A DNA stretch of 64,000 nt, from NCBI RefSeq assembly GCF_000312365.2, contig NZ_HG003685.1:288502-352501 (forward strand). The letters run 5' to 3'. The translations under genes and the position numbers were made by a program. The DNA comes from Anaerococcus provencensis. GTDB lineage: Bacteria > Bacillota > Clostridia > Tissierellales > Peptoniphilaceae. Shown here piece by piece: positions 8,455 to 15,769 of the stretch (within the stretch, counting starts at the first letter, position 1; each line of letters opens with the position of its first letter). Below the pieces are notes generated by a model. The model was not told the origin of the DNA and searched no databases. It saw only the letters and a program-made list of their open reading frames with translations.

Positions 8455-9460
8455 ATGAAAAAAATAAAAAAATTGGCATGCTTCTAAGTCTAACTCTTAT
8501 ATGTCTTGGACTAAGCATATTTAAAAATTTGAACAATGTGTCCTATGAAAGTTCAAGTGTCTTTAGCAGCTCATATAGCTACATTCAAGTGATTCTGCCT
8601 ACAGGGAAGATACAATCTATCTTAAACAAGATGAAAATCTTAAAAGAGAAATTCTAGATACTATCAAAGAAATCAGATCTGATATCTGGGATGAGAATGT
8701 TTATTATGCCTCAAGCCCAGAAGATGTAGAAAAAACAAGGATTATAGAAATAGCCAAAAGATTTGGCTACAATACAAAAAGCGAATATATAAATGCTATT
8801 AAATGGAATAGTGAGCTAGAAAAGTACGCTATTCAAAGAGCCTATGAGATCTACTTAACTGATGACTCATTTTATAGGACAGATGGGGAAGATCCTGAAG
8901 AAATGGTGATTAACCTATTTGGAGATGATTCCAGAGAATATAGTGTATGGTTAAGGGGAGATTTGACTGGTCAAAGAGCCATATACATGTGGTCTATAGA
9001 TAAGTATGAAGTGCTAGACCGTAAATCAGAGTATGACTTATTATTAGAATTAAAAGGAGACTTATCTGAGGATAACAAAAACCTTCACAATATCCTCCAC
9101 CCATTAGTAACTCAAGTTGGCTTTGCAAAAGTTAAAAATTCAAAAAATGGAAAAACTTATGGGGTAATGGTAGATGGTCATGACCTTGCAGGTTCTCAAA
9201 AAGTTACAGGTTATGTTGGAAATTACAAGTATTATGTCGGTGATCCAAATGCAGCTGATCTATCAAAAGATACAAAGGCTCAATTAAGATCATCCATAAA
9301 ATAATCAGAAATCCAACTCCAGGCCCTAGAAAACATTCTAGAAAATTATCCTAAAACAGTAGCCAATGTTGTTGATAAGCTTTATGATCTCATGGATGAT
9401 TCCTATTATCTAATTAGAAAATCCTATGCCCTAATTGGTGAATTTGAGAATATTTATTAG
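8455..9460 (+). pseudogene. decayed CAP-like secreted protein gene (paralogue of the 6497 gene)
   Basis: A start MKKIKKLAC breaks off at a TAA after ten codons. The signal-peptide core continues in another frame (MLLSLTLICLGLS) until it too shifts. From about 8585 a long stretch in a third frame reads as a CAP-like protein: KRFGYNTKSEYINAIKWNSELEKYAIQRAYE parallels the intact 6497 gene. This frame stops at a TAA at 9302-9304. The shared C-terminal module then continues in the same frame (ENILENYPKTVANVV) to a TAG at 9458-9460. That makes at least two frameshifts and one nonsense codon. The open piece from 8903 to 9304 is only a fragment and should not be read as a gene. Confidence 0.8.
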
Positions 9461-9496
9461 AAAATCTATTTATTGCAGCTATAAAAGGAGAAAAAT

Positions 9497-9789
9497 ATGA
9501 ATATCAAAAAAATATTACTTACTGCCCTATCAATCAGCCTTCTAACACCAACAGCAAGCTCGTATGTAGCTACAGAAAATACAGCCCGGCTTCTCGTGAT
9601 ATGGAATTTAAAAGATAATTGGAAGAATCTGTAGAAGAGGCTAAACGCCAAATAGAAGTTGTAGAATATTTGTTGACATATACTCCAAAAACAGTTGAAA
9701 AAGTGAGAGATAAACTTATATATATGATTGGGGTCCAAAAATTAAATATAGAACTAGCCGAAGATTTATTAGAAATTATTTATGGATAG
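9497..9789 (+). pseudogene. truncated remnant: signal peptide joined to the shared C-terminal module
   Basis: Behind AAAGGAG an ATG opens a signal peptide (MNIKKILLTALSISLLTPTA) that runs out of frame at a TAG near 9632. Another frame carries EESVEEAKRQIEVVEYLL..TPKTVEKVRDKL and ends in LAEDLLEIIYG at 9789. That is clearly the C-terminal module of the neighbouring secreted proteins. The whole middle domain is missing. The remnant also contains an in-frame TAA just before LEESVEEA. It is the fourth member of the tandem family and is nonfunctional as it stands. Confidence 0.75.
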
Positions 9790-9792
9790 ATA

Positions 9793-9966
9793 GGGACTGT
9801 TGCAAAATAGATAAATCGTTCCTATATAATTCGAGCACCCTCCCAGAAAGGTCTCAACCAGCCGACGGGCTAAACGCCTCCCTAAGCCGGCGGGCTAAAC
9901 CTCAAACTTTCTGGGAGTGCACTCCAATTATGGAACGATAGATATCTATCAATTTGCAACAGCCCC
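9793..9966. mobile_element. 174-bp fold-back element (MITE-like) with GGGxCTGTTGCAAA ends
   Basis: The ends are GGGACTGTTGCAAA at left and, as reverse complement, GGGGCTGTTGCAAA at right. The inverted arms extend imperfectly for about 58 bp (9793-9850 and 9907-9966), including TCGTTCC near the outside and CTCCCAGAAAG at the inner end. The loop is unusually GC-rich and holds two copies of AGCCGRCGGGCTAAAC (9860-9875 and 9885-9900). There is no coding capacity. The termini resemble IS6-type ends (known family pattern GGxxCTGTTGCAAA), so it may be a non-autonomous derivative. No clear target duplication is seen. Its right end abuts the stop codon of the next gene. Confidence 0.75.
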
Positions 9967-10638
9967 TTATCTATTAAAAATCCTAAAGTTAACTCCATTT
10001 ACCATTTCGACATCATATGGACTATTTGAAAAATATCCTTTCAAAAATTCATACCTAAAGTCGTAGTAGGTGGATTTTTCATTTTTTGATTTATTTTCTA
10101 AATTGATTTGATTTCTTTCACTTACTTCAAAGTTCTCATGGTGGTCGTGGTCATGGCCACCCTCGCAGACATTATCCAGGGAATCTTCTGGATTTATATC
10201 TTCGTTTTCATACTTAGTATGAAGGTTGGTATTTGTAATCAAATACAAGTCCCCGATTTCATCAACTTGGGCAGATAAGCCATTGTCACAAGGCATTCCA
10301 TCAAGTAGATACATATTTAGGTCAGTAAAAATCTGGTTAAAATCATCAAAATTTTTATCCTGACCAATCTTCTTTCCAAACTCAAAAATCTTTTCCTTTG
10401 GATTATTACTATGTTTTAGGGCATAATTTAATCTTTTTTCTACTACATCTATTTTTGAATCCAACCAGCCGTGGATATTGTCCTGGTCGATTAATTCTTC
10501 CAGTGGGTTTTTTGAAACGGCATTGGCTATTTTATCAACTTCACTTGTGTCATTATCTAGCAAGTAAGCTGTTATTTCATCTTGAAATTTAATTTTGTCA
10601 TACATCATATAATGTATTGGACCTAAATTTTCACTCAT
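9967..10638 (-). CDS. hypothetical protein with acidic/His-rich segment
   Basis: A 223-residue soluble protein that I do not recognise as a characterised family. It opens with MSENLGPIHYMMYDKIKFQD. The first 100 residues look helical. A His-rich, Cys-containing patch (CEGGHDHDHHENFE) near residue 160 could bind metal. The C-terminal part after it is basic and aromatic. No signal peptide or membrane segment is visible. The start is an ATG preceded by AGGTGATTAA on the minus strand. It is transcribed divergently from the ECF S-component gene. The inverted-repeat element touches its stop codon, so the original C-terminus may have been changed by insertion. Confidence 0.6.
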   Translation of the reverse strand: MSENLGPIHYMMYDKIKFQDEITAYLLDNDTSEVDKIANAVSKNPLEELIDQDNIHGWLDSKIDVVEKRLNYALKHSNNPKEKIFEFGKKIGQDKNFDDFNQIFTDLNMYLLDGMPCDNGLSAQVDEIGDLYLITNTNLHTKYENEDINPEDSLDNVCEGGHDHDHHENFEVSERNQINLENKSKNEKSTYYDFRYEFLKGYFSNSPYDVEMVNGVNFRIFNR

Positions 10639-10675
10639 TTAATCACCTCAATATATTATTTTACTATATTCTATG

Positions 10676-10684
10676 TGGTATACT
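10676..10684 (+). promoter_or_regulatory. extended -10 promoter element
   Basis: TGGTATACT is an extended -10 (TG-N-TATACT) located 22 nt before the ECF S-component ATG, in the 67-bp divergent spacer. No convincing -35 hexamer stands at the right distance, as is usual for extended -10 promoters. Confidence 0.45.
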
Positions 10685-10705
10685 ATAAGTCAGGGAGGGA
10701 TTAGT

Positions 10706-11251
10706 ATGAAAAATTTAACTACAAAAAAACTTGCCTACATAGGACTTTTTACAGCTTTGGTTTTTGTATCAAATTACTTGCAAATTCCATTTGTAACACC
10801 TTTTGGCAACACTCGTTTTCACTTGGGCAATGTATTTTGCCTTTTATCAGGCCTTATTCTAGGTCCAGGATTTGGGGGACTTGCTGCAGGTCTTGGGTCA
10901 GCACTTTTTGACCTATTTGATCCTATTTATTTTACATCAGCACCAACAACATTTTTAAATAAATTTTTATTGGCTGCCGTAGCAGGTTGGTTTTTCTATA
11001 AAAAAGATAAGGAAGTTGATACTAAAAAATCTCGCATAGTATTGGCATCTATACTTGGTCAACTTACATACATTATTCTATATCTTGGCAAATCTTATAT
11101 AAAGAATGTTTACATCCTAGGATTAACACGCCAAGCTAGCATGGTTGAAATTGTACAAAAAGCTGGAGTTTCCTTTACCAATGGTGTGATTTCTGTAATA
11201 TTTGCCTCAATTCTTACAATACCATTGTTAAAAGCCATCAAATTTGAATAA
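10706..11251 (+). CDS. ECF transporter S component
   Basis: A 181-residue membrane protein with about six segments. The start at 10706 is chosen because GGGAGGG lies just before it; an upstream in-frame codon would add a non-conserved tail. The N-terminal KKLAYIGLFTALVFVSN and the following loop with 'FHLGNVFCLLSGLILGP' match the substrate-binding S subunits of energy-coupling-factor transporters (ECF S / DUF-type). These capture vitamins or related compounds and share the general EcfAAT module encoded elsewhere. The substrate is not identifiable, and no riboswitch-like leader is visible. Confidence 0.8.
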   Translation: MKNLTTKKLAYIGLFTALVFVSNYLQIPFVTPFGNTRFHLGNVFCLLSGLILGPGFGGLAAGLGSALFDLFDPIYFTSAPTTFLNKFLLAAVAGWFFYKKDKEVDTKKSRIVLASILGQLTYIILYLGKSYIKNVYILGLTRQASMVEIVQKAGVSFTNGVISVIFASILTIPLLKAIKFE

Positions 11252-11292
11252 TCATCTTGCTATTTGGGTAAAAACAAGTTAAGAGGTGTATT

Positions 11293-11712
11293 ATGGACTA
11301 TAAAAAATTTGGAAATAAAATTGTACTTAGACTAAAAAAAGGCGACAAAATTATTGAATCAATTGAAAAAATGGTAAGAGAAGAAGATATCAAGGCTTGC
11401 CATTTTGCAGGAATAGGAGCTGCAAATGAGATAAAACTCGGCCTGCTTCACCCAGGAGATAGCGAATATGCTTGGGAAACCTTCAGTGAAGATATGGAAA
11501 TTACAAGTCTTGTTGGAAATGTCACAAGATTTGAGGGAGAGCCAATGGTTCATGCTCACATCACTTGTGGTAGAGAAGACTTTTCTATAATAGGCGGCCA
11601 CCTAGGAGAAGGCATTTGTTCTTTGGCAGTTGAGCTATTTGTAGACATCCTAGATGGAGAACTTGTCAAAAAAGCCGACCCTGAACTAAAGATTAACACC
11701 ATAGAGTTTTAA
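11293..11712 (+). CDS. PPC-domain DNA-binding protein (DUF296)
   Basis: A 139-residue single-domain protein of the plants-and-prokaryotes-conserved (PPC/DUF296) family. Recognisable parts are ACHFAGIGAANEIKLG, the conserved 'G.G....a.lg' strand, and PMVHAHITCG...IGGHL, which carries the metal-like His cluster 'H.H...G......GGHL'. In plants these are fused to AT-hooks. Bacterial stand-alone forms are trimeric and functionally unclear. The start follows AAGAGGTG. The gene is separated by 10 nt from the CpXC gene, so they are probably co-transcribed. Confidence 0.85.
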   Translation: MDYKKFGNKIVLRLKKGDKIIESIEKMVREEDIKACHFAGIGAANEIKLGLLHPGDSEYAWETFSEDMEITSLVGNVTRFEGEPMVHAHITCGREDFSIIGGHLGEGICSLAVELFVDILDGELVKKADPELKINTIEF

Positions 11713-11722
11713 GGTGGATATT

Positions 11723-12352
11723 ATGCAGACTAGAGAAAAAACTTTTGGAATAACCTGTCCATCATGTGGGCATTCTTTTGAAAAAGACCTAAATACAGCA
11801 GCATTTACAGATGATAGGAAGGCCATACTCACAAATGAATTTGGTAAAGTGACTTGCCCTAATTGCAAGCACGAATTTATATTAAACTACCGATTTGTCT
11901 ACACAGACGAAGAAACTAAGTTTATGATAGTAAATGATCCTAAATTTACCGATGTAAAAAATAGGCTTGCCTTTGTTTCAAGTCTTGCTATGCTTGATAA
12001 GTTCCACAAGGATGAACAAGAGAAATATCTTACAAGAATGACCACGGATATAGAAGAAGTTCGTGAAAAGATTGTAATTTTTGAAAATTACTTGTCTGAT
12101 AAGGCAGTAGAAATTCTAAAATATATGCTATTAGAAAGTGATGAATTAGAATTTAACCACGATGACCTAGAGTCATTTAGGCTAATAGATCAAGATACAT
12201 TTTTGCTAAGAACTACAAGTGGCCAGGAGTACACCCTAGGCTTTGTAAGACCTGTATATGACAGAATAGTTGACCAATACAAGGGTCTATTTGATGAGTC
12301 CAAGGTTGAAAAAGTCGACAAGGCCTGGGCCTTTGAATTTTTGAAAAAATAA
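11723..12352 (+). CDS. CpXC domain protein (zinc-ribbon-like)
   Basis: A 209-residue protein. Two CPxC knuckles, CPSCGHSF near residue 12 and CPNCKHEF near 45, with NYRFVYTD after the second, match the CpXC domain (PF14353-type), a putative Zn2+-binding module of unknown function. The remainder is helical and acidic without a recognisable domain. The ATG at 11723 is preferred over an in-frame GTG at 11714 because AAGGTGG lies just before it. It is probably expressed with the PPC protein upstream and ends at a strong hairpin. Confidence 0.75.
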   Translation: MQTREKTFGITCPSCGHSFEKDLNTAAFTDDRKAILTNEFGKVTCPNCKHEFILNYRFVYTDEETKFMIVNDPKFTDVKNRLAFVSSLAMLDKFHKDEQEKYLTRMTTDIEEVREKIVIFENYLSDKAVEILKYMLLESDELEFNHDDLESFRLIDQDTFLLRTTSGQEYTLGFVRPVYDRIVDQYKGLFDESKVEKVDKAWAFEFLKK

Positions 12353-12357
12353 ATAAG

Positions 12358-12403
12358 AAAAACTGGCTTTAAGCCCTGTTTAGGACTTATTGCCAGTTTT
12401 TTT
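12358..12403. terminator. rho-independent terminator overlapping a convergent gene end
   Basis: Stem AAAACTGGC / GCCAGTTTT with partly paired AAGCCC...GGACTT inside, followed by a T-run on the plus strand and preceded by an A-run. The 3' end of the minus-strand gene (stop at 12380) lies within it. Confidence 0.75.
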
Positions 12404-12880
12404 AAGTCTTTGGTTAATTTTTTTGTTTATCTTAATTTGTCTATATATTTCTCTGATTCTTAAAACTACCGTTGTTAGTATTATTGTAATAGCTTTTCTT
12501 TTGGTGTCAGAACTTAGTGCTTGTCCTATTCCTAAGGTGTAAACTATTATAAAAATAGGAAGGACACATAATATAAGAAATATCAGATCTACTAGGGCTA
12601 GAGGGATTTTTTCGTTTTTTTCTAGCCTTATTATGACTTGTGAATACAAGAGTCCAACTATTAAAAAAGTTCCTAGTATTATGAGTGATTGAAATAAATA
12701 TGCTTCTTTAATAGTTTTCCCTGCCATAAAGGCTGGTGCTACAAATGAGTATTCAAGGCTTTCTTTATCTAGAAATATAATTGATAGGAAAAATATTAGC
12801 CCGAGTCCTGCAAATGGGAAAAGTATGTAGTCTTTTATTTTAAACTTTTTATCTTCTGATGCTTTTTCGTAATCGTACAT
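12380..12880 (-). CDS. membrane protein partner of the LytTR regulator
   Basis: A 166-residue protein with three to four membrane segments (about 18-38, 55-78, 92-112 and possibly 115-135) and a basic C-terminal tail (KINKKINQRLKKTGNK). The start at 12880 is set by a strong AGGAGG just before it; a longer in-frame reading lacks a site. It lies immediately downstream of a LytTR-domain gene. Such pairs (LytTR regulator system) in streptococci consist of a DNA-binding activator and a membrane inhibitor. By position and topology this is probably the inhibitor, but I do not recognise the family from sequence alone. Confidence 0.6.
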   Translation of the reverse strand: MYDYEKASEDKKFKIKDYILFPFAGLGLIFFLSIIFLDKESLEYSFVAPAFMAGKTIKEAYLFQSLIILGTFLIVGLLYSQVIIRLEKNEKIPLALVDLIFLILCVLPIFIIVYTLGIGQALSSDTKRKAITIILTTVVLRIREIYRQIKINKKINQRLKKTGNKS

Positions 12881-12888
12881 ATATCCTC

Positions 12889-13329
12889 CTAGACTCCAAG
12901 TATTTCTCTTACTTTTTTCATTGCCCTGCGGGATACAAAGCAAATATCACCATTTACCATCGTGCAGCTTATGGTCCCTAGGTACTTAAAATCAAAATTC
13001 TTGGTCTTATCCAAATTTATAATCTCCGAATTAGAAATCCTCACAAAATTTTTGTAACCCAAGTAATCTTCAATCTTGTAAAGTGGAAGCTTCATAAGAT
13101 AAGTCTTTTCGTCTGTGACTGTGTATACTTTCTTGTCCTTGGCATAAATCCTTATGATGTCATCTGGACTTATGATCTCAAGCTTATCGTCATAGATGCC
13201 CGACAGGACTTCCATTTCATTTGCCAAGATTTTTTCTTTTATATCAAGGCTTTCCTGGTCTATTTCTGGAGTTTTGATTATAATTTCTTTTTCTTTTAAG
13301 TTTTTATCAACTACTATCTCGACTTTCAT
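12889..13329 (-). CDS. LytTR-domain transcriptional regulator
   Basis: A 146-residue protein. The C-terminal 100 residues form a LytTR DNA-binding domain: DIIRIYAKDKKVYTVTDEKTYLMKLPLYKIEDYL, then FVRISNSEIINLDKTKNF and ICFVSRRAMKKVREIL, all characteristic strands and helices. The N-terminal 40 residues are short and carry no receiver domain, so this is a stand-alone LytTR regulator rather than a two-component one. It is followed after 8 nt by its membrane partner gene. A pair of direct repeats of LytTR-site type lies about 50-90 bp upstream and suggests autoregulation. Confidence 0.85.
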   Translation of the reverse strand: MKVEIVVDKNLKEKEIIIKTPEIDQESLDIKEKILANEMEVLSGIYDDKLEIISPDDIIRIYAKDKKVYTVTDEKTYLMKLPLYKIEDYLGYKNFVRISNSEIINLDKTKNFDFKYLGTISCTMVNGDICFVSRRAMKKVREILGV

Positions 13330-13379
13330 TTGCTTACTCCTTACTAATATTTTATAAGAGATAAAAAATCAGTCAATGA

Positions 13380-13417
13380 TTTGCCGATAACTGGTAGGTT
13401 TTTGCCGATAAGTGGTA
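13380..13417 (-). promoter_or_regulatory. tandem direct repeats, probable LytTR binding site
   Basis: Two copies of TTTGCCGATAASTGGTA (13380-13396 and 13401-13417) differ at one base and start 21 bp apart, two helical turns. Read on the minus strand each begins TACCANTTAT, close to the ACC..TT.. pattern of LytTR half-sites, which are known to be direct repeats with this spacing. They lie upstream of the LytTR gene and just before hemZ on the other strand. Confidence 0.7.
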
Positions 13418-13427
13418 CAATATTCCC

Positions 13428-14714
13428 ATGAAAATTAACTTATTTGATGAAAACAAGAGAAAAATTGTATACGATATTTTAAATATTTTCTATGAAGCTA
13501 GTGAAATAGAATTTGGAGAAGATGGGGATATAAAAATCCTTGAAGATAAGATTATTTTTAAAGACTCATCCTATACTTATAATAATAACTATGACCTTAA
13601 GGCTACTTTGTATAGCATATTAGTAAATGAAACTGGATATGAATCGCCCTGGGGGATGCTTACAGGATCTAAGCCATCCAAGCTCTTGCAAAAATACAGT
13701 CTCGACGAATTAAAAGAAAAATATTTTATCTCAGATGATAAGTTAGGCTTGCTTATAGATGTGAAAAATGAGCAGGATAAATTATCCTTTGATAAAAATA
13801 ACTATAATCTTTATATCAATATCCCCTTTTGTCCGACGAGGTGTTCTTACTGTTCCTATCCAACTTTGGTTGGAGCTCACCACGATAGGGCTTCCTACAT
13901 CGATGCTCTCTGCCAAGAGCTTGATATGATAGCTTTGCCAAGGCATTTGGCTTCCATATATATAGGAGGTGGAACCCCATCATACCTTTCCCACAAGGAC
14001 CTAGAAAGACTCTTGGCTAAGGTAAATGAGAGGTTCTCATCTTTTGAATATATTTTTGAAGCGGGCAGAGAAGATACCCTAGATGAGGAAAAACTTGAAT
14101 TGCTCAAGGATTATGGAGTGACAGGAATTTCTCTAAATCCACAAACTTTCAATGAAAGGGTGGTAAGAGCTGTCGGTAGGTCTTATGATTTTGACCACTT
14201 TCTAAAAATGTATGAAAAAGCCTTGGACCTAGGCTTTGTCATAAATATGGACTTTATAGTTGGTCTTGTGGGTGAGGATGCAGAATCTTTTGCCAAAAAT
14301 TTCCAAATCCTAGAAAAACTTGGACCAGACAATATAACCTTCCACGCTCTAGCCAGCAAGGTAGGCTCCAAGTATAGGGAAAACAATAAGATGGGATCTG
14401 TAAAAGATGCCCTAATCATAAGTGAAGCCATAAAAAACTTCACAGATAAAAACTCCTACAAGCCCTACTACCTCTACCGCCAAAAAAATATCATATCCAA
14501 TCTTGAAAATGTGGGCTATCAAAAAAATAATAAAGCTCAACACTATAATATTGCCATAAATGAAGAGCTAGAAAATATAGTTGGCCTAGGTATGAATGCA
14601 AACTCCAAGCTTACAAATGGGGTGAAATACAGGAATCCTAGAAACTTGAGAGATTATTTGTATAATATTACAAAAGTGATTGAAGAAAAGAATTCGATTT
14701 TAAAAACAAGCTAA
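13428..14714 (+). CDS. hemZ: coproporphyrinogen dehydrogenase-like radical SAM protein HemZ
   Basis: A 428-residue HemN/HemZ-family radical SAM enzyme. The 4Fe-4S/SAM motif CPTRCSYC lies at residues 135-142 (Cys 135, 139, 142), followed by YIGGGTPS near 180 and an EAGRED stretch where the HemN family has 'E.nP...'. The N-terminal 120 residues with LTGSKPSKLL match the extra HemZ N-terminal domain. The family oxidises coproporphyrinogen III or handles haem in related branches; the true substrate here is open because no other haem genes are nearby. The start is an ATG only about 11 nt after the LytTR repeats, so that regulator may also affect it. Confidence 0.85.
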   Translation: MKINLFDENKRKIVYDILNIFYEASEIEFGEDGDIKILEDKIIFKDSSYTYNNNYDLKATLYSILVNETGYESPWGMLTGSKPSKLLQKYSLDELKEKYFISDDKLGLLIDVKNEQDKLSFDKNNYNLYINIPFCPTRCSYCSYPTLVGAHHDRASYIDALCQELDMIALPRHLASIYIGGGTPSYLSHKDLERLLAKVNERFSSFEYIFEAGREDTLDEEKLELLKDYGVTGISLNPQTFNERVVRAVGRSYDFDHFLKMYEKALDLGFVINMDFIVGLVGEDAESFAKNFQILEKLGPDNITFHALASKVGSKYRENNKMGSVKDALIISEAIKNFTDKNSYKPYYLYRQKNIISNLENVGYQKNNKAQHYNIAINEELENIVGLGMNANSKLTNGVKYRNPRNLRDYLYNITKVIEEKNSILKTS

Positions 14715-14736
14715 GAAAAAATCCTAGCTTGTTTTT
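14703..14736. terminator. bidirectional rho-independent terminator
   Basis: Stem AAAACAAGCTA / TAGCTTGTTTT between the convergent hemZ and C39 peptidase genes. There are A-runs and T-runs on the two sides. Confidence 0.8.
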
Positions 14737-15595
14737 AATTTATTAGCCAAATATGGGCTATTTGATCTTTGATTTCATCATAGGACCAAGATTTTTCGCT
14801 TTTTTTCATACTATTGGGATCGTTTATGACAAATTTGCCGTCCTGGTAGGAATCGATCACAAGAATATGGCCAAAGAGAGTAAATATCCCCTTGTTTACC
14901 GAAACTATAAGTGGACCATTTTCTAAGGCATCAATCATTGAACTCTCATCATTAGAAATATCGTAGGCAGTATACCCATATCTATTTGCTTCATCACTGA
15001 AAAACTTCCAGGCTATACCATCATCAGTCATATAATTTTGGGCATCAATTCCAATCTTTCCCGGATCTATGGAAGTATCGTTCTCTAATCTTGCTAAAAC
15101 CATGGCCATAGATGTTGGCCCACAGCCGGCAAGGCCTATTACAGATCCGCCCAAGTAGTCGTATGCCCATCTATTGTCCCACTGGAGAAAATAAGGTGTT
15201 CTCCTGCCATAGTCTACAGATACTCCTTGGTAATGCTCAAAATCTGTAATATTATTTGAATAATTATAAGCAAAGTCAATGGCATCAGAATCATTTCCTG
15301 CTAGATATATCAAGTTATCATCTAAATAATCAAAATTATCCACAATCCATCTTGCCTTGTCGTTTCCACTGTCAGCTTCTTTTTGTAAATTCATTTTTAA
15401 GGCTCTTTTGTTATCAGTCTTGTAATCAGCATTTTTAAAAGTATGGCTAAAAATTTCACTTATGGAATCCAAGGGAGAATCGACATAATATTTAGTTTCA
15501 TTGTATCTAGTTCTTAAAAAATTATAGACTACAACTATAAAGGCTAAAAATATTATAGTCCTAAAAAAACCAAATTTTCTTTTCTTTCTTCTCAT
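14735..15595 (-). CDS. membrane-anchored C39-like cysteine peptidase
   Basis: A 286-residue protein. A basic N-terminus (MRRKKRKFGF) precedes one membrane segment at about 11-28, so the rest should be extracellular. Residues about 130-286 form a Peptidase_C39_2 (papain-like) domain: TPYFLQWDNRWAY, then LAGCGPTSMAMVLARL with the catalytic Cys, and later FGHILVIDSYQDGKFVINDPN with the His and the Asp/Asn. No C39 bacteriocin exporter is nearby, so this is a stand-alone cell-surface peptidase or amidase. It is monocistronic. Substrate unknown. Confidence 0.8.
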   Translation of the reverse strand: MRRKKRKFGFFRTIIFLAFIVVVYNFLRTRYNETKYYVDSPLDSISEIFSHTFKNADYKTDNKRALKMNLQKEADSGNDKARWIVDNFDYLDDNLIYLAGNDSDAIDFAYNYSNNITDFEHYQGVSVDYGRRTPYFLQWDNRWAYDYLGGSVIGLAGCGPTSMAMVLARLENDTSIDPGKIGIDAQNYMTDDGIAWKFFSDEANRYGYTAYDISNDESSMIDALENGPLIVSVNKGIFTLFGHILVIDSYQDGKFVINDPNSMKKSEKSWSYDEIKDQIAHIWLIN

Positions 15596-15710
15596 AAATT
15601 AATCCTCTGTATCACTTATGTTAAAACATATTATATCATACTTTTAATAATTGTAAAAAGTTTTTTATTTATTTAAAGATAATTTGGAAATAAAATCAAT
15701 TAATCTTAAA

Positions 15711-15738
15711 TTGACAAAACTTATCATAAATATAAAAT
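15711..15738 (+). promoter_or_regulatory. sigma-A type promoter of the glycosyltransferase gene
   Basis: TTGACA (15711-15716), 16-bp spacer, TAAAAT (15733-15738), 32 bp upstream of the start codon. Confidence 0.5.
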
Positions 15739-15769
15739 AATAAATATAAAATACATAAGAGGTAAGGCT

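Noticed and set aside
8903..9304. Open frame of 133 codons
   Set aside because: It is the middle of a decayed CAP-protein gene: homologous sequence continues upstream in the same frame and downstream past the stop.
9793..9966. Structured RNA or CRISPR-like repeat because of the tandem AGCCGRCGGGCTAAAC units
   Set aside because: Only two copies, no spacer array, and the whole unit is enclosed in long inverted arms with IS-like ends, which fits a fold-back element better.
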